Assembly: GCA_030146285.1 (NCBI GenBank)
Contig: JASLBZ010000045.1
Location: 1-23,683 of the forward strand
Length of the DNA: 23,683 bases
Source of the DNA: Neisseriaceae bacterium
GTDB taxonomy: Bacteria; Pseudomonadota; Gammaproteobacteria; Burkholderiales; Neisseriaceae
Reading direction: 5' to 3'
In this document: in pieces, positions 15,106-23,386 of the stretch
Position numbering within the stretch: the first letter of the stretch is position 1
Layout of the letters: each line of letters opens with the position of its first letter
Made by a program: the position numbers and the translations under genes
The notes under the pieces: generated by a model
The model's database searches: none
What the model was told of the DNA's origin: nothing
What the model saw: only the letters and a program-made list of their open reading frames with translations

Positions 15106-16155
15106 CTATTTGTGATTAAAAACTTGGCACAGCTGTTTGGTTAGTTTTTCTGCACCAATGTTTTGACAGCCTGAGGTATTTTGCCCGCACCACATGGGAG
15201 TAAAATTAACATTGCCTTGTTGTTTTGCCAAGCTTGCAATGCGACTCATAAAGGGAGCGGCATACGGGAAATCCAGTGCTTGTGGGTGTATATACTGCAA
15301 TTTTGTCATGATGGGATTGACAATGCCACGAGCAGGGCGACCAGTGTAAATATTGGTGATGGCTGTATGTTGTTGGCTGGGGTCGGATAGTAAGGCTTGT
15401 CGGTGCTCAGCTGTGACCGAGCTTTCTTCGCATGCTAAGAATACTGTTCCCATTTGTACGGCACTCGCCCCTAAAGTGAGGGCAGCCTGAATGCCTTGTG
15501 TATTGGCAATGCCACCTGCGGCAATTACAGGTTTGTTTACGGCAGCGACAATCTTAGGCAGTAAGGCGAATGTGCCCACTTGCGTGCTGATGTCAGGGTG
15601 TAAAAACAAACCACGATGACCACCAGCTTCCAGTCCTTGTGCAATAATAAAATCAGCACCATTTGCATCTAGCCAAATGGCTTCTGCTACAGTGGTGGCG
15701 CTTGACATGATTTTAATGCCAAGCGCTTTAATCGCTTGAATGTGCTCGGGAGAAGGTAGCCCAAAATGAAAGCTAAGTAAAGGTGGTTTGAAGTGCCGAA
15801 TGATGTCAAGGTGTTGGTCATCAAAAGGACGTCTGGCTGTTAAAAGATCAATATTTTCAAAGTCAGCACCATATTCTTGAGCAAAAGGTTCAAGAATGGC
15901 TTGCCAGTTCAGTGCTTTATGGCTATCTAATTCAGGCATGGCATGAGCAAAAAAATTGACATTGAGCGCAGGTTTGCCAAGGGCTTGCCATTCTTGTAAA
16001 AGACTGACAAGCTCGTCGTGACTTAATGTGGCTGTGGGTAATGAGCCCATCGCGCCTGCAGAACTTACAGCCAATGCCATGGAGAGGCTTTGTGAGCCAG
16101 CCATGGGAGATTGTATCAGAGGGAATTGGGTTCCTAAAAAACAAGTTTGCTCCAT
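15106..16155 (-). CDS. Nitronate monooxygenase / 2-nitropropane dioxygenase family FMN enzyme
   Basis: A 349-residue TIM-barrel flavoprotein. Family blocks are FPLIQSPMAGSQS (11-23), NVNFF (65-69), HFGLPSPE (130-137), GLEAGGHRG with the putative catalytic H180, and ALTLGASAVQMGT in the phosphate-binding half. Such enzymes oxidise alkyl nitronates such as propionate 3-nitronate to protect metabolism. The start at 16155 is set by AAAAGGAG six bases upstream on the - strand; a longer frame to 16242 runs into the DUF2288 gene and is not needed. It lies 32 bases after the DUF2288 gene and is probably co-transcribed with it. Confidence 0.9.
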   Translation of the reverse strand: MEQTCFLGTQFPLIQSPMAGSQSLSMALAVSSAGAMGSLPTATLSHDELVSLLQEWQALGKPALNVNFFAHAMPELDSHKALNWQAILEPFAQEYGADFENIDLLTARRPFDDQHLDIIRHFKPPLLSFHFGLPSPEHIQAIKALGIKIMSSATTVAEAIWLDANGADFIIAQGLEAGGHRGLFLHPDISTQVGTFALLPKIVAAVNKPVIAAGGIANTQGIQAALTLGASAVQMGTVFLACEESSVTAEHRQALLSDPSQQHTAITNIYTGRPARGIVNPIMTKLQYIHPQALDFPYAAPFMSRIASLAKQQGNVNFTPMWCGQNTSGCQNIGAEKLTKQLCQVFNHK

Positions 16156-16187
16156 ACTGACTCCTTTTAATGATCTGTCTATGCCAT

Positions 16188-16517
16188 TCAGTGTTGAATA
16201 ATGGGCTGCACCAATACCCAAGGGGCGACTACACAAGCCCACATCATTTGATTTTTGTCGAACCAGGCTTGAGCTAAGGCTTCTGTGACCAAGCCAAAAC
16301 GCTGTTCTTGATTGTAGCGTTGTAAAGCTTCGGCGTTGTCTTCACTGACATATTGTGCGATTTGTAATAAATCCAAATCGGCAGCAACATACACAGCAGA
16401 GCCTCTGGCAAAATGGGTCTGTAACTCATGCCATGGCATCTGAGCTGTTTCCATATTCAGTTTTTCAGTTACGGACAGTTGGTCTAGAATGTCGATATTG
16501 TTTGTTTGTGCGTCCAT
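16188..16517 (-). CDS. DUF2288 family protein
   Basis: A 109-residue soluble protein that fits DUF2288: KLNMETAQMPWHELQTHFARG, then VYVAADLDLLQIAQYVSEDN, then an ending with MWACVVAPWVLVQP. This family of about 100 residues has no known function. It has no signal peptide or membrane segment. The ATG is preceded by AAGAG. It lies just upstream of the nitronate monooxygenase gene on the same strand, which may hint at a shared role, but the link is only positional. Confidence 0.85.
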   Translation of the reverse strand: MDAQTNNIDILDQLSVTEKLNMETAQMPWHELQTHFARGSAVYVAADLDLLQIAQYVSEDNAEALQRYNQEQRFGLVTEALAQAWFDKNQMMWACVVAPWVLVQPIIQH

Positions 16518-16619
16518 TGTGATGCTCTTTATTGCCTAACAAGAAAGCCTAATTGTAGCAATGTTTTGACCGTCACGGTACTTGATAGCATTTTTAATGA
16601 TCCATACTCTTGTTATGTT

Positions 16620-16649
16620 AAAACCCCATGATTTTATTCATGGGGTTTT
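16620..16649. terminator. Intrinsic terminator downstream of lysR-type gene
   Basis: AAAACCCCATGA (16620-16631) and TCATGGGGTTTT (16638-16649) form a perfect 12-bp stem with a 6-base loop; four U end each strand. It lies 22 bases beyond the stop codon of the LysR gene on the - strand. Confidence 0.8.
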
Positions 16650-16671
16650 GCAATGGGTATTCAATCATGTG

Positions 16672-17586
16672 TTAATAATGTTTATGGGTTTTGTAAAAGG
16701 ACTCCGAACAATCTTTGAGCAATTGAATCATGCATTGCGTCTCTGGATGTTCGCTAAGAGATTCTGGTGCACCCACATACATGGAATTAAAGCGTTCCGA
16801 TAATTGTTCAAGCATAATTTGTTTGAACGTGCCATTTTTCAACTCATCGGCTACCATGTAATAAGGCATCCAAGCATAACCCAATGTTTGTTCTATCAAG
16901 TCTTTGGCTGTGGCAAAATGAGTGACAGTCCAGCGTCGTGGGCTACCAAGCCAGCCAATGGTTTTGTCTTGGCGCATGGCGGAATTTCGCAAGACAATTT
17001 GACGGTGGCTGCGCAAATCATCAAAGCCAAAAATATGTTTGTTTTGTTGCCAAATGGCATGGTTTTTATGGGCCACACAAATTAATTTGGCGGTACAGAA
17101 AAACTGATTACTGTGTTCTGGTGGCATTTCCATGCCAATGGCCAATTCAACTAAACCATCCATCAGTAACTCATAGCTGCCTGAAAGGCTGGTTTCATAA
17201 AAACGAATCCGATGTTGCGGGTAATAGGCTTCGAATTTCTCAAAAGCATCAAAGACAATTTGTGTGGGCACCGTCATGTCAATGGCCACAGCAATCTCGG
17301 CTTGAACTTCTGGATCAAATTGGGAGGCAGTCGTTTCTAATTTACTGGCAATGTTCAGTAAATGTTTTGCTTGAGGTAAGATGCTTTGACCTAACGGGGT
17401 TAGGACAGCTTTGCGACCTTCTAATACAAACAAGTCTTGACCTAGCAGTGATTCCATTTTGCTAATGGCATGACTAATGGCCGATTGTGATTTGTTCAAA
17501 TGCTCTGCTGCTGGTGCAAAACCGCCAGTATCAACGGTACTGACAAAGGCACGCCATTGATCTAGGCTAATTCTAGAGTACATCAT
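16672..17586 (-). CDS. LysR family transcriptional regulator
   Basis: A 304-residue LysR-type regulator. The N-terminal winged helix-turn-helix is SLDQWRAFVSTVDTGGFAPAAEHLNKSQSAISHAISKME, cut here for clarity as AAEHLNKSQSAISHAI at its recognition core, followed by the family's LGQDLFVLEGRKAVLTPLG. Residues from about 85 on form the effector-binding domain. It binds DNA as a multimer and responds to a small molecule. No divergent partner gene is present: both neighbours are on the same strand, so the target cannot be guessed from position. ATG at 17586 (next ATG 17583) is preferred; an in-frame TTG at 17604 would add six residues. Confidence 0.92.
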   Translation of the reverse strand: MMYSRISLDQWRAFVSTVDTGGFAPAAEHLNKSQSAISHAISKMESLLGQDLFVLEGRKAVLTPLGQSILPQAKHLLNIASKLETTASQFDPEVQAEIAVAIDMTVPTQIVFDAFEKFEAYYPQHRIRFYETSLSGSYELLMDGLVELAIGMEMPPEHSNQFFCTAKLICVAHKNHAIWQQNKHIFGFDDLRSHRQIVLRNSAMRQDKTIGWLGSPRRWTVTHFATAKDLIEQTLGYAWMPYYMVADELKNGTFKQIMLEQLSERFNSMYVGAPESLSEHPETQCMIQLLKDCSESFYKTHKHY

Positions 17587-17829
17587 AATAGTCGCATTTC
17601 TCAATTGTATATTAAGTTAAATAGTCTAGTGGGTGCTGGTGTTGTGAAAGGTCGCCATGCTTTTGCTGGGTTGGCTTTGCCACTTTTATTGTTTCAATGA
17701 TTATAGCTGAAAAACCGCTGATATGGCGTTATCGCTTGTTAAGATAGCAAGTTACCTGTTGTATTTAAATACCATTGTTTTATAAAATCAATAGACTAGT
17801 GACAGAAGGGTGATGATTGAGGATAAAAC

Positions 17830-17862
17830 AAGCCCCCCAGTGATGTCATCACTGGGGGGCTT
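17830..17862. terminator. Terminator of the potGHI operon
   Basis: Arms 17830-17843 and 17849-17862 make a perfect 14-bp stem with six consecutive G-C pairs. On the - strand it is followed by GTTTTAT. It lies 23 bases beyond the potI stop. Confidence 0.85.
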
Positions 17863-17884
17863 GGCACTTCATGTGATAGGGGTG

Positions 17885-18778
17885 TTAGTTCAATGCTGCT
17901 TTTTCTTGTTTTTGCATTTCAAGATAGGCTTCAGCCGTTTCGCGTTCTCGTTTGGTTTGTTGGCGAATCATGAAGTAATTCATAAAAATCACCAAAGTAC
18001 CCACCACTGCAATAATCAAAGTTGCTAAGGCATTCATTTGAGGATCCAAGCCCAATTTGATTTTGGAGAAAATCACTTGGGGCAATGTTGCTGAACCAGG
18101 ACCTGATAAGAATGATGTTACCACCAGATCGTCCAAAGACAGCGTAATACCCAATAAGAAACCAGAAGCAATGGCCGGTGCAATCAAAGGCAAGGTAATC
18201 ACAAAAAATATTTTAAGTGGTCTTGCACCCAAATCCATTGCTGCATCTTCGAGTGATTGATCAAGCTCAGCCAAACGAGAGCGAATCACAACCGTAACAT
18301 ATGCCATACAAATGGTGGTATGGCCCAACCAAATCGTAAACATGCCTCGTTCAAAATACAACCAGCTTAGCGCAGGGGTATTTTGCAAAAACATTTGGAT
18401 TTGGATAATCAAAAGCAACATGGATAAACCCGTAATCACTTCAGGCATCACCATGGGCGCTGTGACCATACCAGCAAACAAAGTACTGCCTTTGAAACGG
18501 CGCACGCGTGCCAAGGCATAACCTGCCAATGTTCCCAAAATCACAGCAGCCAATGATGAGAGCAAAGCCAAGCGAATAGACAACCAAGTGGCATTGAGAA
18601 TCACGCTGTTGCCAGCCAAAATGCCATACCATTTGGTTGAAAAGCCGCCCCAAACCGTCACCAGTTTAGATGCATTAAACGAGTAAACGACCAAGCTGAT
18701 TAATGGGATGTACAAAAATGCCAATCCCAAGAACAAACTGGCTCGTAAAAACCAAGTTGAAGAACGGTTGTGTTTCAT
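17885..18778 (-). CDS. potI: Putrescine/spermidine ABC transporter permease PotI
   Basis: A 297-residue binding-protein-dependent permease (E. coli PotI is 281) with six predicted membrane segments. The EAA-type loop that contacts the ATPase reads LEDAAMDLGARPLKIFFVI and is followed by TLPLIAPAI. SFNASKLVTVWGGFSTKWY near the N-terminus is characteristic of PotI/PotC. It pairs with PotH to form the pore for polyamine import. Its ATG overlaps the potH stop by four bases (ATGA), implying coupled translation. Confidence 0.93.
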   Translation of the reverse strand: MKHNRSSTWFLRASLFLGLAFLYIPLISLVVYSFNASKLVTVWGGFSTKWYGILAGNSVILNATWLSIRLALLSSLAAVILGTLAGYALARVRRFKGSTLFAGMVTAPMVMPEVITGLSMLLLIIQIQMFLQNTPALSWLYFERGMFTIWLGHTTICMAYVTVVIRSRLAELDQSLEDAAMDLGARPLKIFFVITLPLIAPAIASGFLLGITLSLDDLVVTSFLSGPGSATLPQVIFSKIKLGLDPQMNALATLIIAVVGTLVIFMNYFMIRQQTKRERETAEAYLEMQKQEKAALN

Positions 18779-19746
18779 GCATTGGCCTTTCTTTGCAATT
18801 CACGATTTTCGTATCGGTGAAATAAGCTAATGGGTAAAATCAGCAACAGAACCATAATCACCGCAATGGCAGATGCCAGTGGCCAATTGTTTTGGTCAAA
18901 GAAGGCATTCCAAAGTACTTTACCAATCATTAGGTTTTCAGGGCCGCCAACCAGTTCAGGTACCACGTATTCACCTACAGCAGGAATGAATACCAACATA
19001 GAGCCTGCAACAATGCCTGCGCGAGACAGGGGCAGTGTAATGGTTAAGAATGACTTAATTGGACCAGCCCCCAAATCACTAGCAGCTTCAAGCAAACTAG
19101 GGTCATGTTTTAGTAATTGTGTATACAACGGCAAAATCATAAATGGCAAATAACCATAAACCATCACCAAAATCAAAGAAAATTGATTGTAAAACATGTC
19201 GATGGGCTTATCGATAAAACCTGCGGACATAAGCCAATTGTTGATTAAGCCATTGGTACTGAGCAAGCCCATCCAAGCATAAACGCGCAATAAGAATGAT
19301 GTCCAAAATGGCAACATAATTAAAAGCAATAAACCATTGCGTCTGTGCGGTTTGGCATGTGCGATGGCATAAGCGATTGGGTAGCCGAACAGCAAACACA
19401 ACAAAGTGGTAATAACGGCAATTTTTAAAGATGAAAAGTAAGTTTGCAAATAAATATTGCTACTAACATCAGCGCCAAAAGGGTTTAATAAGCTGCCCAA
19501 ACTGGAGAAGAAATTACTAAAAATATCGGTGTAATTTAGGTAGTTTAGGGTAATCAACACTGAACCCATGTCAGGATCAGTGGTAACCAAAGGCACATAG
19601 GGTGGAATGGCAATGGCTTGTTCTGAAAAACTGATTTTTAATACCAAGAAAAATGGCAATAAAACCAGTAAAAGCAGCCACAGGTATGGAAATCCTACCA
19701 CCAGTTTTTGTCCCACGCGGTTAGCAAGTGTGGATTGTATGCTCAT
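18775..19746 (-). CDS. potH: Putrescine/spermidine ABC transporter permease PotH
   Basis: A 323-residue permease (E. coli PotH is 317) with six membrane segments. A large periplasmic stretch lies between the first and second (about 45-95). The EAA loop is LLEAASDLGAGPIKSFLTI. ALAHAKPHRRN-like text (AIAHAKPHRRNGLLLLIML) and PFWTSFLLRVYAWMGLL are PotH/PotB hallmarks. The ATG at 19746 follows AGGAG by seven bases; an in-frame TTG directly before it would add one residue. It lies 17 bases after potG. Confidence 0.93.
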   Translation of the reverse strand: MSIQSTLANRVGQKLVVGFPYLWLLLLVLLPFFLVLKISFSEQAIAIPPYVPLVTTDPDMGSVLITLNYLNYTDIFSNFFSSLGSLLNPFGADVSSNIYLQTYFSSLKIAVITTLLCLLFGYPIAYAIAHAKPHRRNGLLLLIMLPFWTSFLLRVYAWMGLLSTNGLINNWLMSAGFIDKPIDMFYNQFSLILVMVYGYLPFMILPLYTQLLKHDPSLLEAASDLGAGPIKSFLTITLPLSRAGIVAGSMLVFIPAVGEYVVPELVGGPENLMIGKVLWNAFFDQNNWPLASAIAVIMVLLLILPISLFHRYENRELQRKANA

Positions 19747-19763
19747 CAATGAACTCCTAACAA

Positions 19764-20894
19764 TTAGCTAAACAAAGGCACGGGCATGGTGTCGTGCCAG
19801 CTAATGTAAACCACATCATCCCAAGTTGGTGGGGTTTCATCTGCTAAGAACCAGCGTGATGAAGCCACAACACTTTTAATGATTTTTCCCGTTGACAATT
19901 TGATGTGATACACAGCAAAACTGCCTAAGTAAGCGATTTCCTTAACCGTGCCTTCTGCCCAGTTAAACTCAGCATTTTTAGGAGCGGTTTTAGATAACAT
20001 CACGTTTTCAGGGCGAATGCTGAGTGCAATTTCAGCTTCTTCAGGGCCGGTAATGCCATGACCTAAACGAAGCGGATTGGGGAACTCTTCGCTTTTGATA
20101 TCCACATAGTCGGTTTCATATTCGCTAACATAGCCTTCAATGATATTGGTTTCACCAATGAATTCAGCTGTGAAGCGGCTGTTTGGAAAGTCATAAACTT
20201 CAGAAGGTGTACCCACTTGCTTTAATTGACCTTCGGCCATAATCGCCACTCGTGTGGCCATGGTCATGGCTTCTTCTTGGTCATGGGTAACCATCATGCA
20301 AGTGACACCAACTTGTTCTAAGGTGTTGACCAATTCCAATTGGGTTTGTTGGCGCAGTTTTTTGTCCAAAGCACCCAAAGGCTCATCCAAAAGCATCAGC
20401 TTTGGACGTTTAGCCAGTGAGCGGGCCAAAGCAATACGTTGCTGTTGCCCACCGGAAAGTTGGTGTGGTTTGCGTTTGGCATATTTGCTCATTTGAACCA
20501 ATTTGAGCATTTCTTCCACGCGAGCCTTAATCTCGTCTTTGGACATTTTATCTTGTTTAAGTCCAAAGGCGATATTCTGCTCGACAGTCATGTGTGGGAA
20601 CAGTGCATAGCTTTGAAACATCATGTTAATCGGGCGATCATAAGGCGCCAAATGGGTGATGTCTTGTCCATCCAGAATGATTTTCCCAGATGTTGGGGTT
20701 TCCATACCTGCTAACATACGCAACAAAGTGGATTTGCCACAACCAGAGCTGCCAAGTAGGGCAAAGATTTCATTTTTCTCGATATTCAAATCAATATCGT
20801 CTACTGCGTAGTTATCACCGAAGGTTTTTACTATGCCCTGTATTTGTAAATAGGGCTTAGATGTTGTTGTTTGGGATTTTGGTGTTTGTGTCAT
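19764..20894 (-). CDS. potG: Polyamine ABC transporter ATP-binding protein PotG
   Basis: A 376-residue ATPase (E. coli PotG is 377). Walker A is GSSGCGKST at residues 48-56, the signature LSGGQ at 146-150, Walker B LMLLDEP with D170-E171, and the switch histidine is in THDQEE. The C-terminal third carries the TOBE domain (IRPENVML) typical of polyamine and iron importers. It powers PotHI. The ATG at 20894 has GGAG 11 bases upstream; an in-frame GTG at 20906 overlaps that site and is less likely. potF, the usual first gene, is missing. Confidence 0.93.
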   Translation of the reverse strand: MTQTPKSQTTTSKPYLQIQGIVKTFGDNYAVDDIDLNIEKNEIFALLGSSGCGKSTLLRMLAGMETPTSGKIILDGQDITHLAPYDRPINMMFQSYALFPHMTVEQNIAFGLKQDKMSKDEIKARVEEMLKLVQMSKYAKRKPHQLSGGQQQRIALARSLAKRPKLMLLDEPLGALDKKLRQQTQLELVNTLEQVGVTCMMVTHDQEEAMTMATRVAIMAEGQLKQVGTPSEVYDFPNSRFTAEFIGETNIIEGYVSEYETDYVDIKSEEFPNPLRLGHGITGPEEAEIALSIRPENVMLSKTAPKNAEFNWAEGTVKEIAYLGSFAVYHIKLSTGKIIKSVVASSRWFLADETPPTWDDVVYISWHDTMPVPLFS

Positions 20895-20994
20895 ATTCGA
20901 AAACACTCCATGTAATGGGTAAAACTTTGCTCAAAACAACAAGAATGAGCAACCGTTTGCTGATGCAAATGTACATTGTTTGAATCAGGGTGCG

Positions 20995-21023
20995 ATTGTA
21001 GTAGAGCAGCGCACTTAGGGCAA
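20995..21023 (-). promoter_or_regulatory. Probable potGHI promoter
   Basis: On the - strand, TTGCCC (21023-21018), a 17-base spacer and TACAAT (21000-20995, 5 of 6). It is placed about 100 bases before the potG ATG. Confidence 0.5.
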
Positions 21024-21534
21024 TGAATATTATTGGTATTTTGCGTTTTAAATATACGGCAATGCAACAAGAAATTGAAATTGTTTAAAATTTAATTGGT
21101 ATTGAAAAATTGAAATTTTTTGAAAAAATTACATCAAAGAATCATTGGTTTGCTCAGGTTCGTGCGGTTATGCATATGTTCTTGATTCTCAAAAGCCAAA
21201 GAGAGGATTGTTTACTTGTTCTGATTGGATAAAATTTGATTTATTTTTTTATTTTTTAGAGTCACTTAAGGGACTTTTTTTATCATAAATAAACAAAGTA
21301 AATACCCATTTATCCTGTTTTTTTAGGTGCGCATGTTTTTATGACGTCAAGATTGTGCTTGGCTGCTTGTTAGAAAAAGGGAAATGGATAATTGCTTAAA
21401 ATGGCGAATGGGCTTGCAAAAAACGCCCTGAAAGGGTAAATAAAGGCATCCATAAACAAAAGATGACCACAAAAAAAGCAGTCAGTTCATCTGACCAATA
21501 ATAATAGCAATAGAATAGGGAATGTTGTTGCACC
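21024..21534. other. AT-rich intergenic stretch between potG and benE-type gene
   Basis: No gene is seen on either strand. It is very AT-rich, with repeated ATTGAAATT words at about 21074 and 21109 and a poly-T stretch around 21240-21257. A short hairpin AGTC...GACT (21260-21275) followed by seven T looks terminator-like on the + strand but has only about five pairs. No potF or other binding-protein gene is hidden here. Confidence 0.5.
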
Positions 21535-22710
21535 ATGAATATTACTTTGAATAAACGCCAGTACCCCATCGAATTACCGCATATTGTGGCAGCCATTGTT
21601 GCCATGATTGTTTCTTATGGCAGCTCAGCCATCATCATCTTTCAGGCTGCCTCTGCTTTAGGTGCCACTCCTTTAGAAATTAACTCGTGGTTAACTTCAT
21701 TGGCCATTGCTTGCGGCATTGGAACGATTGTGCTTTCTTTGGCGTTTCGCAATCCTATTTTGGTCGCATGGTCAACGCCAGGAGCGGTTTTGATTGCAAC
21801 CACGCAAGGCATTTCCATGCCAGAAGCCATCGGAGCATTTGTGGTCAGTGCTTTTTTTATGGCGGCATTGGGTTTTTCTGGCATGTTTGCCAAATTGGTA
21901 AAGTGGATTCCACCGAGTATCGCCAGCGCCATGTTAGCTGGTATTTTATTGCGCTTTGGCGTGGGAATTTTTGATGCCATGAACACCGAATGGATTTTGG
22001 TGTGTTTGATGTTGGTGACGTATTTGTTGGTGCGCATTCGCCTACCACGCTACAGTATTATGTTTATGCTGCTGATGGGTTTCACTTATGCATGGCTGTC
22101 TGGAAAAATGCAGTTAGATACCATACATTGGGTTGCGCCTACCTTGCAGTGGTTGTCACCTGAGTTTAAGTTAAGCAGCATTTTAAGCGTGGGCTTGCCA
22201 CTTTTCTTGATTACCGTTGCCACACAGCAAATTCCGGGAATTTCTGTTTTGCGTGCATATCAGTATCAGACACCTGCATCACCATTGATTGCAGTGACAG
22301 GTTTGATAACTTTGGTATTGGCTCCTTTTGGTGCTTTTATGACCAATTTAGCTGCCATCAGTGCTTCTATTTGCATGGGCAAAGATGTTGACCAAGATTC
22401 TGGTAAGTGTTTTATGGCAGCAGTGTGGGCTGGGGTGTTTTATTTGGTTTTGGCTTTGTGTGGCGGCATGGTGGTGGCTGTATTTGCTGCCTTGCCAAAA
22501 GAGTTGGTTTTGGCCATGGCAGGGATTGCTATCTTGGCAACACTCAGTGCGAATTTGGCCAATGCAGTTGAAGACCCTGTGACGCGAGAAGCATCACTGA
22601 TTACCTTGTTGGCATCTGCTTCTGGTTTGCATTTTTTGGGTATCAGCGGTGCATTCTGGGGGTTGTTAATGGGGATTGTGGTATACAATTTCAGTATGAA
22701 ACAAAAGTAA
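21535..22710 (+). CDS. benE: BenE-family benzoate/H+ symporter-like transporter
   Basis: A 391-residue inner-membrane protein with about 11-12 hydrophobic segments, of the BenE/YdcO family and normal length. Family features include YGSSAIIIFQAA near 30-40, the STPGAVLIA block near 80, VATQQIPGISVLRAYQYQTP (mid-protein), and APFGAFMTNLAAISASICMGKDVDQD, where the family usually has N-x-AA-x-TAAIC. BenE proteins are named for benzoate uptake, but most chromosomal members have no proven substrate and no aromatic-degradation genes are nearby. The ribosome site is weak (AGGG 14 bases upstream). No neighbour shares an obvious operon. Confidence 0.88.
   Translation: MNITLNKRQYPIELPHIVAAIVAMIVSYGSSAIIIFQAASALGATPLEINSWLTSLAIACGIGTIVLSLAFRNPILVAWSTPGAVLIATTQGISMPEAIGAFVVSAFFMAALGFSGMFAKLVKWIPPSIASAMLAGILLRFGVGIFDAMNTEWILVCLMLVTYLLVRIRLPRYSIMFMLLMGFTYAWLSGKMQLDTIHWVAPTLQWLSPEFKLSSILSVGLPLFLITVATQQIPGISVLRAYQYQTPASPLIAVTGLITLVLAPFGAFMTNLAAISASICMGKDVDQDSGKCFMAAVWAGVFYLVLALCGGMVVAVFAALPKELVLAMAGIAILATLSANLANAVEDPVTREASLITLLASASGLHFLGISGAFWGLLMGIVVYNFSMKQK
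21641..21652 (-). repeat. Exact DUS-like word AGGCAGCCTGAA
   Basis: The second exact copy of the 12-mer also present at 2291-2302 (both on the - strand). It lies inside the BenE-type gene. One-mismatch copies are at 2311-2322 (+), 5062-5073 (-), 15480-15491 (+) and 23463-23474 (+). Confidence 0.5.
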
Positions 22711-22804
22711 CCCATTCATAAGATGGGTAGCGATAAAAACGCATGATTCATGATGCCGCTTAAGGCATGCTTATTTTCACCATTGTATAAAGATGACATT
22801 GCAT

Positions 22805-23386
22805 ATGTTTAAAAAAATTCTGCTTCCTTTTTTATTGGTTCTCATGCTCAGCAGTTGTGGCTACAACACATTGCAGCAGCAAGATGAGGCCGCGAATGCC
22901 GCTTGGGCCAATGTATTGAACCAATACCAACGCAGAGCAGATTTGATTCCCAATTTGGTGCAAACAGTCAAAGCCTATGCCAAACATGAACAAAGCGTTT
23001 TAACCGATGTGACCAATGCAAGGGCAAAAGTAGGCTCAATGCAAATCAATGCTGATGAGTTAAATAATGAAGAGAAGGTCAAAGCATACAATCAAGCACA
23101 AAATGAACTGGGCGGTGCTTTGTCACGGTTGTTGGTGGTTTCTGAGAATTATCCGGATTTAAAAGCAGATGCCAATTTCCGTGAATTGCAAGCGCAATTA
23201 GAAGGCACGGAAAATCGCATTAGCTTGGAGCGTAACCGCTATATCCAAGCCGTGCAAACCTACAATACAACCGTGAGAAGCTTCCCAAGCAACTTAACGG
23301 CCAAACTAACCGGCATGAAAATCCGCCCGAATTTTAGCGTTGATAATGAGCAACAAATTCAAACTGCACCTCAGGTTTCATTTTGA
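22805..23386 (+). CDS. lemA: LemA family protein, probable lipoprotein
   Basis: A 193-residue LemA-family protein. It starts MFKKILLPFLLVLMLSSC, a lipoprotein signal with lipobox LSSC and modified C18, followed by GYNTLQQQDEAANAAWANV and the signature QYQRRADLIPNLVQTVKAYA. The rest is helical and charged, as in the family's coiled bundle. Function is unclear; LemA is commonly next to TPM-domain genes, as here. ATG at 22805 is chosen so that the signal starts directly; the in-frame ATG at 22793 has a TATAAA immediately before it and no ribosome site. The stop overlaps the next start (TGATG). Confidence 0.9.
   Translation: MFKKILLPFLLVLMLSSCGYNTLQQQDEAANAAWANVLNQYQRRADLIPNLVQTVKAYAKHEQSVLTDVTNARAKVGSMQINADELNNEEKVKAYNQAQNELGGALSRLLVVSENYPDLKADANFRELQAQLEGTENRISLERNRYIQAVQTYNTTVRSFPSNLTAKLTGMKIRPNFSVDNEQQIQTAPQVSF

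Noticed and set aside
16938..17465. 175-codon + frame opposite the LysR gene
   Set aside because: Lies entirely antisense to a well-supported LysR regulator and shows no recognisable domain.
17619..17795. TAGTCTA / TAGACTA inverted pair flanking the region upstream of the LysR gene
   Set aside because: Seven bases each, 160 bases apart, in AT-rich DNA; likely chance.
21208..21281. Small RNA gene in the potG-benE gap (TTGTTT...TAAAAT followed by a T7 hairpin)
   Set aside because: The promoter -10 and the hairpin are only about 25 bases apart and the stem is about five pairs, too little to support an RNA gene.
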